Source: Enterococcus alishanensis (lineage in GTDB: Bacteria > Bacillota > Bacilli > Lactobacillales > Enterococcaceae). Taken from it: a stretch of DNA of 64,000 nucleotides. Position 1 is the first letter of the stretch. Each line of letters begins with the position of its first letter. The notes under the pieces are model-generated. The model ran no database searches. It saw nothing but the letters and a program-made list of their open reading frames with translations, and had not been told where the DNA came from. Location: the NCBI RefSeq assembly GCF_019218635.1, contig NZ_JAHUZB010000001.1, positions 698,142 to 762,141 of the forward strand. The letters run 5' to 3'. Position numbers and translations under genes: made by a program. Shown piece after piece: positions 46,541 to 54,890 of the stretch.

Positions 46541-48478
46541 TTAATTAAACACGACTGCTTTATTGAAACCGTCGTGGATTGCTTCAGCAATACGACCTGC
46601 TTGTGCATTGTCACCAATAATTCTTACATTGTTACAGATTGCTTTGAAAGTTTCAGCAATCTCAATATTTGGTGTAACGCCCAATGCAAGCACGACATTG
46701 TCTGCTTCTATCACTGCAGATTTTCCAGCAAGCAAATTGAAAACAATTGTTTTATTTTGATCAATAGCTTCTAAACGAGTATTAGTCAAAAATTGCACGT
46801 TGTGTTGATTTAAGCGATTCATAATTCCTTCCAAAATCATATAATGAACAGATGAGCCAATTGATGGTAACATTTCAACCATTGTCACATCATGTCCTTT
46901 ATTTGCCAAGACTTCGGCCGTTTCTAAACCAGTCATTCCAGAACCAATCACAGTAACATTTTTTCCTAATTCTGGTTGGGAAGTTAAGTAATTTTCTGCA
47001 CTGATTACATGATCACTATCAATTCCCGGAAGAGGAGGTAGGATTGGTTTTGCTCCACTTGCAACAAAAATACCAACTGGTTTAATTGCTTCAATTGCTT
47101 CAATTGTTGCTTCAGTGCCTAATTTAACCTTTACATCGAGCCGACTTAATTCTTCAGACATGGTCTCAACTAGCCAGGTCAGTTTTTCTTTATAAGGTGG
47201 TTTGTCAGCGATATTTAGAGCACCACCCAATTGGTTTTCTTTTTCAAATAGAGTGACGGTGAACTGTCGCTTAGCTAGAGTAATTGCTGCTTGCATGCCA
47301 GCTGGACCACCACCAATTACCACGACGTCTTGTTTATTACCATCTTCATTCAATTGTGCAAAAGTTTTTTCAGCTCCACATCTAGGGTTAACAGCACATT
47401 TTGTTTTTCTACCAGTTTCTAGTTCAGCAAAGCAGTAAAGACAACCGATACATTTACGAATACCGAGTTCATCACCTTTTTTAGCTTTACTAGCCCATTC
47501 AGAATCAGCTAGTTGCGCTCGTCCGACACCAATGAAATCACAAACATCTTCCTCCAAAAGACTTTCAGCAAAACTTGGTTCTTTAATATTATTAACGGCA
47601 ATTACAGGCACATGAACATGTTCCTTAATAGTTTTAGCTAAATCTTTTTTCCAACCTTGTGCGTAATCATTTGGTTCAATAATTGTGGGGCTTGATTCAT
47701 AGGTACCACTGCTGACATTGATCACATCTGCACCATAGCTTTCTAGTAGTAGTGCAATTTTGACAGTGTCTTCTATGCGATTTCCCCCCTCAATATAGTC
47801 ATCTCCACTAATTCTGACACTCACTGGAAAGTCGGGGCCACACATAAATTTAGTATATGTCAAAATATCCCCTAAAATGCGTACACGATTTTGAAAGCTG
47901 CCACCGTATTTATCAGTACGTTTATTAGTGTGAGGACTTAAGAAACCGTTCAATAAGTATCCATGAGCAGCATGAATTTCAACACCATCGATACCAGCAG
48001 TTTTTGCTAAGACTGCACCGGTTACAAAAGCTGTCACTAAATCATCGCATTCTTGCGTGGTTAATTCCCGAGGCATTTCTTGTGTTTTACCGCAAGGAAT
48101 AGCACTTGGCGCAACTGGTTGATTTCCTCCTTGAAGCATGCTGTTTGATTCTCGTCCAGGGTGGTGGAGTTGGAGGAAAATTTTTGAATCATATTTATGA
48201 ACGGCATCTGCCAACCGCTCTAATTGGGGGACACATTGCGCATCGATTGCTTGTAGTTGATTAAAAAGTCCTCGTCCATGCTCATTATTCACTCGTGTAA
48301 TTTCAGTAATGATTAATCCACAACCATTTTTAGCTCGTTCTTCGTAATAGGCAATCATATCGTCGGAAGCTTCTCCGGCAGCAGTTGCATATGCTGTACC
48401 CATAGCGGGCATTACAATACGATTTTTTAAAGATAACTTTCCAATAAATCCTGGTGTAAAAATTTTTGGATACTTCAT
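46541..48478 (-). CDS. NADH:flavin oxidoreductase of the 2,4-dienoyl-CoA reductase / BaiCD type
   Basis: 645 residues. An old-yellow-enzyme FMN barrel (1-330) includes NRIVMPAMGTAYA, LQLHHPGRES, the HAAHGYLLNGFLSPHTNKRTD active-site region and RISGDDY. A cysteine cluster for one 4Fe-4S (CIGCLYCF, then CAVNPRCG, near 342-370) and a C-terminal FAD/NAD(P) domain (VVIGGGPAGMQAAI; VIGSGMTGLETAEVLA) follow. It reduces activated C=C bonds. Start chosen at MKYPKIF, seven bases after GGAGG; an upstream extension of 36 codons lacks support. Substrates of relatives range from dienoyl-CoA to bile acids and steroids; a non-CoA enone is possible here. Divergent from a PucR-type regulator. Confidence 0.85.
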   Translation of the reverse strand: MKYPKIFTPGFIGKLSLKNRIVMPAMGTAYATAAGEASDDMIAYYEERAKNGCGLIITEITRVNNEHGRGLFNQLQAIDAQCVPQLERLADAVHKYDSKIFLQLHHPGRESNSMLQGGNQPVAPSAIPCGKTQEMPRELTTQECDDLVTAFVTGAVLAKTAGIDGVEIHAAHGYLLNGFLSPHTNKRTDKYGGSFQNRVRILGDILTYTKFMCGPDFPVSVRISGDDYIEGGNRIEDTVKIALLLESYGADVINVSSGTYESSPTIIEPNDYAQGWKKDLAKTIKEHVHVPVIAVNNIKEPSFAESLLEEDVCDFIGVGRAQLADSEWASKAKKGDELGIRKCIGCLYCFAELETGRKTKCAVNPRCGAEKTFAQLNEDGNKQDVVVIGGGPAGMQAAITLAKRQFTVTLFEKENQLGGALNIADKPPYKEKLTWLVETMSEELSRLDVKVKLGTEATIEAIEAIKPVGIFVASGAKPILPPLPGIDSDHVISAENYLTSQPELGKNVTVIGSGMTGLETAEVLANKGHDVTMVEMLPSIGSSVHYMILEGIMNRLNQHNVQFLTNTRLEAIDQNKTIVFNLLAGKSAVIEADNVVLALGVTPNIEIAETFKAICNNVRIIGDNAQAGRIAEAIHDGFNKAVVFN

Positions 48479-48525
48479 AAATTCACGACCTCCAGTACAA
48501 TTTTTTTTTACATGTTTATTGTATG

Positions 48526-48539
48526 TGATAGCGCTTACT
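48526..48539 (-). promoter_or_regulatory. Candidate cre site upstream of the enoate reductase operon
   Basis: On the minus strand AGTAAGCGCTATCA matches the cre consensus with one mismatch (first base). It lies 48 bases before the start of the minus-strand gene. Confidence 0.55.
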
Positions 48540-48617
48540 ATATTGAAGGTATAGATTATCCGAAATAGTTTGACTTGTTTGTGCAAAAAGTACTAAACTA
48601 AAATTGAGGTGATAATA

Positions 48618-50192
48618 ATGAATTTCACAGAAATAATTGCAACATTGCAACAATTTGGTAGCATTAGGAAAATTCAAGATAGTCACAGTCAAACTTTGAA
48701 ACACTTATCATTTGTGAATGAGGATACAATCTATGATCAAGAAACTTTGTATTTCATGAATAGTCCTCAAAAGAAAACAGAGACACTGCCACCTTATTGT
48801 ATTTTAGGAGAACAAGATATTTATCAACATTTCTCAGCAGTTAAAGCCAATGGTTTAGCAATAGTCGAGGCAAAAAGCCTACAAGTATTTTTTAATCATG
48901 CAAAACGTATCATGCAGGCTGAAACAAAAAAAATTGAGACTGACAATTGGTTGCCAGTAATTAATAATATGAAAGATTTAAATGAAATCGCTAACACGAC
49001 GGCGACAATATTCAATAATTCAGTAATATTTATGGATATCAATCATCGAGTACTAGCTCATTCGACGGTTTATCCAATAAGTGATGTTGTTTGGTCAGAT
49101 ATTATAAATAAGGGCTACTTGTCTTACCAATATATTTTAGATGCTGAATCCCCTGATTTTCTGTTGGCGCCAGATAGTGGAGAGCCGGTTACTTTAACTT
49201 GTTGGGCGTCACCTTTAAGAAAGTTGTGTAGTAAAATTGTTTCTTCAGAAACCAATGATTGGCTTGGGTATATTGTAATGATTGAAGAAGAAAGTCAAAT
49301 ATCAAGTTTTCATCTTGATTGGATGCCAATTATTAGTCGCGCAGCTAGTAAAATTTTAGTACAAGATCCATTAATTATCTCTATGAAAAAATCAATCCAC
49401 AGTAAAATTCTATATGAGTTAATTATCGGTGCAAAAGTTCAAGATCTTACCAATACTCTGAAGCAAATAAATTTTCTTGATAATAATGAACGTTGTGTAG
49501 CGATGATCGCAGCGGAAAAACCAATCGATCAACAGGTTTTTTTTCTAAAAATACCGCAACTTCTAAATAAAATCCTACCTAAAAGTTATTTTACTTATCA
49601 TGAAAATCGAATTATTGCCATGATTGAATTGAGCGATACTATAGAATACTTTGATAGTGAAAAACTTGATGAATTGAATCGACTAATAAATAAATATCAA
49701 CTCAGAATTGGAATCAGTACAAATTTTACTCAAATTTCTGAATTTAGACGACATGTTGAACAGGCAAAGAGAGCAATTACTTTGGCTAAAATATTTGAAG
49801 ATGAACAAATTGCAACATATGAAAAGTATAGTTTTTATGATTTGTTGAGACGAGTGACCTTGAGCTCCGAGGATAATTTAAGGGACTTTTGCCATCCAGC
49901 CGTGCAAAAGTTACGAGAATACGATTATTTCCATCAAACAACGTTTAGCCTTACTTTAAAGACTTATTTAGATCAAGCAGGAAGTTTGAAAATGACAGCA
50001 GCAAAATTATTTATTCATCGAAACACTTTATTGTACCGAATGGATCGAATTAAAGAATTATTAGCTATTGATTTAGAAGACCCGAATTTACGATTCCACT
50101 TGATGGTTTCTTACAAAATTGAAAAATTTTCTCAAATCATTTCTCAAGAAGAGTGTTGTTTTGAAGATAGTAAAAATAGTATATCTATTTAA
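48618..50192 (+). CDS. PucR/CdaR-family transcriptional regulator
   Basis: About 524 residues. The C-terminal PucR helix-turn-helix is seen in YLDQAGSLKMTAAKLFIHRN, then TLLYRMDRI, near 455-490, preceded by a GGDEF-like segment (RIGISTNFTQISEFRRHVEQ, then AKRAITLA). The N-terminal part has a variable sensor region. Regulators of this type activate genes for the breakdown of purines, sugar acids or aromatic compounds. ATG follows TTGAGGTGATAATA; an in-frame GTG inside that site is rejected. Divergent from the Fe-S flavin reductase/SDR operon, which it probably controls. Confidence 0.82.
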   Translation: MNFTEIIATLQQFGSIRKIQDSHSQTLKHLSFVNEDTIYDQETLYFMNSPQKKTETLPPYCILGEQDIYQHFSAVKANGLAIVEAKSLQVFFNHAKRIMQAETKKIETDNWLPVINNMKDLNEIANTTATIFNNSVIFMDINHRVLAHSTVYPISDVVWSDIINKGYLSYQYILDAESPDFLLAPDSGEPVTLTCWASPLRKLCSKIVSSETNDWLGYIVMIEEESQISSFHLDWMPIISRAASKILVQDPLIISMKKSIHSKILYELIIGAKVQDLTNTLKQINFLDNNERCVAMIAAEKPIDQQVFFLKIPQLLNKILPKSYFTYHENRIIAMIELSDTIEYFDSEKLDELNRLINKYQLRIGISTNFTQISEFRRHVEQAKRAITLAKIFEDEQIATYEKYSFYDLLRRVTLSSEDNLRDFCHPAVQKLREYDYFHQTTFSLTLKTYLDQAGSLKMTAAKLFIHRNTLLYRMDRIKELLAIDLEDPNLRFHLMVSYKIEKFSQIISQEECCFEDSKNSISI

Positions 50193-50243
50193 AAGGAAGC
50201 TTTAAGTCTCCGTCAGAACGGAACTTAAAGCTTCCTTAGTTTT
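50193..50243 (+). terminator. Terminator of the PucR-type gene
   Basis: AAGGAAGCTTTAAGT and ACTTAAAGCTTCCTT are perfect 15-base inverted copies, followed by a T-rich tail. Confidence 0.85.
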
Positions 50244-50481
50244 ATTATTGAATAAGTGAGGATGATTGGATTCTCAATCCTTAATAAAGCATCAATATTT
50301 ATTATGCAAAAAAATGCAAATGGAGATGAGCTAGAATAGATTCAAAATTTGATGATGAATCGTTCAATCAGTTTGGCACAAAAATAACTGAAGAAGCACC
50401 TTGCTGAAATTTAAAAAAATAATCAAGGCCTTTGGTGTAAAGGAGTCGAAGCATATTTATTGCAAAACTATCAAAACAAAC

Positions 50482-50519
50482 AAAAAACCAAACTGTCAAT
50501 AATGATAGTTTGGTTTTTT
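50482..50519. terminator. Bidirectional terminator downstream of the DeoR gene
   Basis: CCAAACTGTC pairs with GATAGTTTGG (one G-U) around AATAAT, flanked by A and T runs on both sides. It overlaps the end of the minus-strand DeoR gene. The 240 bases to its left hold no convincing gene. Confidence 0.85.
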
Positions 50520-51267
50520 AGTAGAATAAATCTAATTGAATTTTTTCTAATACTTCGGTAAAATGTGTATCTGGTTTTTCATCGCTAATTAGATAATCCA
50601 AATTACTCAACTGTAAACTATTAAAAGTGTAAAACTTATTAAACTTACTAGAGTCGATAATTCCTATTAATTCGTTAGTATTTTCGCGAATTCTTTGCTT
50701 TAATAAAGCTTCAGTTTCTTCATTTTCAGATAAACCTTGATCAGCAGAAATTGCCCCACTGGAAATAAAAGCCACATCAAAATTTATTCCACTGAGTTGT
50801 TTAAAAGTTTCTAACCCATTTGTTACGCCATTTTTTACGTAACCACCTAACATATAGACATCATTTTTGGTTCTTTTTTCTAATAAGCTAGCAGTTTCTA
50901 AGTTGGTGGTAAAGATTCTTAGATTTTCAAAAGTACCCAGATGCTTTGCTAAATAAAGAGCAGTTGTACTGGCATCTAGAAAAATCGTGTTGTAATCTTC
51001 AATAAAATCTACCGCAATTTTGCCAATTTGACGCTTACGGTCTTTATTCGTGCGCACTTTAAATTCAAAAGGGGATTCCTTTAGTTTATCTTTGATAAAA
51101 CTGACGGAGCCCTTTTCTTGTTTCACCAGATTTATTTTTTCCATGTAACGAATGTCACGGCGAACAGTACTTTCACTATAATTGACAGCGCGAGCCAAGG
51201 CGAGAATAGTCATTTTTTTCTTTTTTCTTAAAACAGCTAAGATTAATTCTTGACGATCAGTATTCAT
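50518..51267 (-). CDS. DeoR-family transcriptional regulator of the rare-sugar operon
   Basis: 249 residues. DeoR HTH (KMTILALARAVNYSESTVRR) and the sensor domain motifs FLDASTTALYLAKHL, MLGGYVKNGVTNG, AFISSGAISADQG and GIIDSSKF. Start set at the ATG after AAAGGAGCC on the minus strand; an upstream ATG would add eight residues. Divergent from the aldolase gene, with palindromic TGTCAA/TTGACA motifs between them. The effector is probably a phosphorylated sugar of the pathway. Confidence 0.85.
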   Translation of the reverse strand: MNTDRQELILAVLRKKKKMTILALARAVNYSESTVRRDIRYMEKINLVKQEKGSVSFIKDKLKESPFEFKVRTNKDRKRQIGKIAVDFIEDYNTIFLDASTTALYLAKHLGTFENLRIFTTNLETASLLEKRTKNDVYMLGGYVKNGVTNGLETFKQLSGINFDVAFISSGAISADQGLSENEETEALLKQRIRENTNELIGIIDSSKFNKFYTFNSLQLSNLDYLISDEKPDTHFTEVLEKIQLDLFY

Positions 51268-51310
51268 AATCAGGCTCCTTTTTATTTTCAACAGTATAAC
51301 ATAAGTTTTC

Positions 51311-51348
51311 TGTCAATTTTTTTGACAATTTTTCATGTTATTTGACAA
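51311..51348. promoter_or_regulatory. DeoR operator candidate with TTGACA half-sites
   Basis: TGTCAA (51311-51316) and TTGACA (51322-51327) form a palindrome, and another TTGACA lies at 51342-51347, 20 bases on. The spacing by two helical turns suggests cooperative binding; the TTGACA copies could also serve as -35 elements. Confidence 0.45.
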
Positions 51349-51352
51349 CTAT

Positions 51353-51366
51353 TGATACCGTTTTCT
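51353..51366 (+). promoter_or_regulatory. Candidate cre site upstream of the aldolase operon
   Basis: TGATACCGTTTTCT fits the cre consensus with two mismatches, 51 bases before the aldolase start. Confidence 0.4.
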
Positions 51367-51416
51367 AAGCTTGGTAAAGTTGGTTTATCAAATCAATGTT
51401 ATTGGAGGAGTTAGTT

Positions 51417-52274
51417 ATGGTATTAGCAAATTTGAAGGATGTTTTAACGAAAGCCAATGAAGAAAAATATGCAGTGGGTGCTTTTAATGTGACAGATTTA
51501 AATACAGCAAGAGGTATTGTAGCGGCAGCTGAAGAATTACATTCACCAGTGATTTTACAATTTGCTGAAGTGCATGATGAATATATTAGCATTGAAACTG
51601 TGGCAAATATGTATTTGCATTTGGCTAAACAATCCAGTGTACCAGTGGTGGTTCATTTAGATCACGGCGTTAATTTTGAAACAATCATGAAAGCCGTGAA
51701 ATTAGGTTTCTCTTCTGTTATGGTAGATACTTCAACCTTACCTTTAAAAGAAAACATCGCCAAGGTTCAGGAAGTTGTCAAAATCGCCCATTGTTTAGGG
51801 TTAACTGTTGAAGGCGAACTTGGTGTGATGAATGCTGAGGATGGCAGCGGTCGTTTAGATTATAACGAGATGACTGACAGCTTTACGAATCCAGACGAAG
51901 CAAAGATTTTCGTTGAGGAAACTCAAGTAGATGCTTTAGCGATTGCTTTTGGAACTGTCCATGGTCTTTACCGTGGGAAACCAAATCTTAACTTTGATCG
52001 AATTAAAGAGATTAAAGAACAAGTGGGTATTCCTTTAGTGATGCACGGCGGCTCAGGTTTATCAGATGAAGAATATCGGCAATCAATCGCCAACGGGATT
52101 AACAAAATTAATTATTATTCAACGATGGCCTACGATGTTACCAATAAATTACGGACTTTCTTACAAGAAAACGAAGAAGCCTATTTGACCGACATCGATG
52201 TCCAGGTTCAAAACTTTGTAAAAGAAAATATTATGGAAAAAATCGAAGTTTTTGGTTCAGCAGGCAAAGCTTAA
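51417..52274 (+). CDS. Class II ketose-bisphosphate aldolase (GatY/KbaY/Fba type)
   Basis: 285-residue zinc aldolase cleaving a ketose 1,6-bisphosphate to dihydroxyacetone phosphate and an aldehyde phosphate. Zinc and catalytic residues appear in VVHLDHGVNFE, VEGELGVMNAEDG, AIAFGTVHGLY and LVMHGGSGL. ATG after TTGGAGGAGTTAGTT; upstream in-frame codons lack a site. First gene of a six-gene operon with a PfkB kinase, which would make the bisphosphate. Fructose, tagatose or a rarer ketose cannot be told apart from sequence. Confidence 0.88.
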   Translation: MVLANLKDVLTKANEEKYAVGAFNVTDLNTARGIVAAAEELHSPVILQFAEVHDEYISIETVANMYLHLAKQSSVPVVVHLDHGVNFETIMKAVKLGFSSVMVDTSTLPLKENIAKVQEVVKIAHCLGLTVEGELGVMNAEDGSGRLDYNEMTDSFTNPDEAKIFVEETQVDALAIAFGTVHGLYRGKPNLNFDRIKEIKEQVGIPLVMHGGSGLSDEEYRQSIANGINKINYYSTMAYDVTNKLRTFLQENEEAYLTDIDVQVQNFVKENIMEKIEVFGSAGKA

Positions 52275-52300
52275 ACCAAAAATAATTTGGAGGAGCGCAT

Positions 52301-53281
52301 ATGAAGAACGGAATCACTGTTGCTGGAAATATTATCGTAGATGAAATTTTTGAAATTGACAATTATCCCAACGAAGGAGAGTTGGCAACGATTAATTCAT
52401 TACAAGGAAAATCGACGGGCGGAGCTCTGTGTAATGTGATTGTGGATTTGGCTAGACTAGATCCAGGACTTCCACTACAAGCGATTGGAAAGATTGGCAA
52501 TGATGTTAACGGTCAATTCGTGCAAGAAACTTTTGCAAAATACGCAAACATTAATCAAGCCGAAGTTGGTATGGAAGATGTCACCGGTTATACCTTTGTG
52601 ATGAGTAATCAAGGCCATAAAGAGAGAACGTTTTTTACTTACGAAGGTGCCAATCGCGAACTAAAAGCGGATTCATTTAATTTTGAAAAAATTGATAGCA
52701 AAATTTTCCATATTGGTTATTTAGCGATGCTGTCTGGTTTAGATCAATTGAATGAAACTTATGGTACAGAACTAGCAAAAGTTTTGAGTCAAGCACAAGA
52801 AAATGGGATTAAAACTTCAGTAGATGTCGTGAGCAGTTTTCCTGAGAATTATCCTGTCTTATTTAAAGCGGCTATGAAATATACCAACTACTGTACCATC
52901 AATGAATTGGAAGCAGAGCAAGCTACTGGTATTCAATTAAAAGATGAGAATGGCAAATTAATTGAAGAAAAGTGTCAAGCAGTCCTTCAGACAATTAAAG
53001 AAATGGGCGTCAAAGACTGGGTAGTTATTCATTCACCAGAAAAAGTCTTTGGCCTAAATGAAGACAATCAGTTTTTCAGTGTTGAAGTAGATATATTACC
53101 ACCAGAAAAAATTGCTGACAAAATCGGAGCTGGTGATGCCTTTTGTGCCGGTGTTTTATACAGTGCCCATAACGATCAAACTTTAGCAGAGGCAATGTCT
53201 TTTGGTAATCAAATAGCAGCACTGTCTTTACAAGCAAAAGGCGCATCCGCTGGAATTCGGCCAATTTATCAAAAGGGGTGA
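52301..53281 (+). CDS. PfkB-family carbohydrate kinase
   Basis: 326 residues. Ribokinase-fold features: N-terminal ITVAGNIIVDEI, the GKSTGGALCNVIVDLARL segment and the catalytic-base/anion-hole motif DKIGAGDAFCAGVLY near the C-terminus. Phosphorylates a sugar or sugar phosphate with ATP. Between an aldolase and a mutarotase gene, it probably turns a ketose phosphate into the aldolase substrate. ATG follows TTTGGAGGAGCGCAT. Its stop overlaps the next gene's GTG. Confidence 0.88.
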   Translation: MKNGITVAGNIIVDEIFEIDNYPNEGELATINSLQGKSTGGALCNVIVDLARLDPGLPLQAIGKIGNDVNGQFVQETFAKYANINQAEVGMEDVTGYTFVMSNQGHKERTFFTYEGANRELKADSFNFEKIDSKIFHIGYLAMLSGLDQLNETYGTELAKVLSQAQENGIKTSVDVVSSFPENYPVLFKAAMKYTNYCTINELEAEQATGIQLKDENGKLIEEKCQAVLQTIKEMGVKDWVVIHSPEKVFGLNEDNQFFSVEVDILPPEKIADKIGAGDAFCAGVLYSAHNDQTLAEAMSFGNQIAALSLQAKGASAGIRPIYQKG

Positions 53282-54165
53282 GAGCAATCAATTTCACAAT
53301 AAAAAATCAATATTTAACTGCTGAAATTGATACAAAGGGTGGGCTTTTGCGCTCTTTAAAAAATCAGGCAGGCGTCGAGTGTATCTGGCAAAGAGATCCC
53401 AACTTTTGGGAAGAAAATGATGTGAATATCTTCCCTTATATTGCACGGTTAACTAACGAAACCTTTGTTTATCAAAACAAAGACTATCATTTACCCATTC
53501 ATGGATTTTTATGGACGAGTGAGTTAGAGGTGGTGACTCAGACGGATGAATGTTTGATTTTATCATTGAAAAGTACTCAAGAAACAAAAAAACAATTTCC
53601 TTTTGATTTTGAACTGAAAATTTACCGCAGATTAGTAGGAGAAAGTCTGGAAACGACTTATGAAGTCAACAACTTATCCCAAGAAACAATGTATTTTGGG
53701 ATTGGTGGACATCCAGCTTTCAATGTGCCTTTGCAACCAGGTTTAACTTTTGAAGATTATTATGTGCAATTTGAACAGTCGACAATACCAGAAAAAGTGG
53801 CTATGACCGTTGATGGTTTTGTCGAGGAAGGTGACGAACTTTTTCAAGAGTTAGACCACCAACATAAATTAGTGCTACACCATCAACTTTTTGATCAAGA
53901 TGCAGTTGTTTTAAAAAATGCGGGCAATAAAGTGCAGTTAAAAACCGATAAAGATTCTGTGGGCTTGGAAATTGAATTTGGCGACTTTGATTATTTAGGT
54001 CTGTGGCATATGCCAAAATTGAAAGCGCCTTATTTATGTGTTGAGCCTTGGTCTTCTTTGCCATCAAGAAAAAATATTATCGAAAACATTGCCGAACAAG
54101 AAAATCTTATTTCATTACCGACCAATAGTAGCTATCAAAGTACTTGGAAAATTAAACTTTTATAG
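53278..54165 (+). CDS. Aldose 1-epimerase (mutarotase) family protein
   Basis: 295 residues, GalM-like beta-sandwich. Family residues are seen in NIFPYIARLTNETF, LPIHGFLWTSE (His near 80), FGIGGHPAFNVPL (second His) and LCVEPWSSLPSR (catalytic Glu). Interconverts sugar anomers. The likely start is GTG overlapping the kinase stop by four bases, with AAAAGG upstream; no better start is present. The coupling suggests equal expression with the kinase. Confidence 0.85.
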   Translation: MRAINFTIKNQYLTAEIDTKGGLLRSLKNQAGVECIWQRDPNFWEENDVNIFPYIARLTNETFVYQNKDYHLPIHGFLWTSELEVVTQTDECLILSLKSTQETKKQFPFDFELKIYRRLVGESLETTYEVNNLSQETMYFGIGGHPAFNVPLQPGLTFEDYYVQFEQSTIPEKVAMTVDGFVEEGDELFQELDHQHKLVLHHQLFDQDAVVLKNAGNKVQLKTDKDSVGLEIEFGDFDYLGLWHMPKLKAPYLCVEPWSSLPSRKNIIENIAEQENLISLPTNSSYQSTWKIKLL

Positions 54166-54177
54166 GAGGAATTTAGT

Positions 54178-54861
54178 ATGAAAAGATCAGAAATCAATCA
54201 AATTATCGAAGAGGGTATCCAGTTTTTTGATGAGCAAAATTACAAATTACCACCTTTTGCCTTTTGGACAATGGAAGATTGGCAACAGAAAGGTCCAGAA
54301 TACGATGAAATTAAAGACAACCAAATGGGATGGGATATTACTGACGTTGGCAGTGGTGATTATGAAAAAGAAGGATTGTTTTTATTTACTGTTCGAAACG
54401 GGAATTTAGAAGACGAACGCTATGACAAAGATTATGCTGAAAAAATTATGATTGTTAAAGAAAATCAAGTAACTCCTCACCATTTCCACTGGAATAAGAT
54501 GGAAGACATTATCAACCGTGGAGGCGGAAACTTAATGATTCAACTCTATAATGCAACCGCAGATGAAGCATTGGCGGATACACCAGTGACCGTTTATAGC
54601 GATGGCAGAACCTACCAAGTTCCAGCTGGCACTACGGTTCGTTTAACTCCTGGAGAAAGTATCACCTTAAAACCGTATCAGTATCATTCATTCTGGGGTG
54701 AAGATGGTCAAGGCCAAGTTTTAGTGGGAGAAGTTTCAAAAACGAATGACGATGCAACTGATAACCGTTTCTTAAAAACAGTTGGTCGGTTCCCAGAAAT
54801 TGAGGAAAATGAACCAGTGAAATATTTATTAGTAGGCGATTATAAAAAATTCTTGAAATAA
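54178..54861 (+). CDS. D-lyxose/D-mannose ketol-isomerase
   Basis: 227-residue cupin-type isomerase of the D-lyxose isomerase family. Metal ligands: two His and Glu in PHHFHWNKMEDII and a further His in YQYHSFWGE. The N-terminal FFDEQNYKLPPFAFWTMEDW and WDITDVGSGDY are typical. It interconverts D-lyxose and D-xylulose, and often D-mannose and D-fructose. ATG follows TAGGAGGAATTTAGT. In this operon it supplies the ketose for the kinase and aldolase, pointing to an unusual aldose as nutrient. Confidence 0.87.
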   Translation: MKRSEINQIIEEGIQFFDEQNYKLPPFAFWTMEDWQQKGPEYDEIKDNQMGWDITDVGSGDYEKEGLFLFTVRNGNLEDERYDKDYAEKIMIVKENQVTPHHFHWNKMEDIINRGGGNLMIQLYNATADEALADTPVTVYSDGRTYQVPAGTTVRLTPGESITLKPYQYHSFWGEDGQGQVLVGEVSKTNDDATDNRFLKTVGRFPEIEENEPVKYLLVGDYKKFLK

Positions 54862-54890
54862 AACTGAATCCTAAAAGGAAGTGAGTTTAT

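Noticed and set aside
50244..50481. Protein-like reading near the DeoR terminator (two frames look readable)
   Set aside because: Two competing frames look equally plausible, neither has a start with a ribosome binding site, so it is likely noise.
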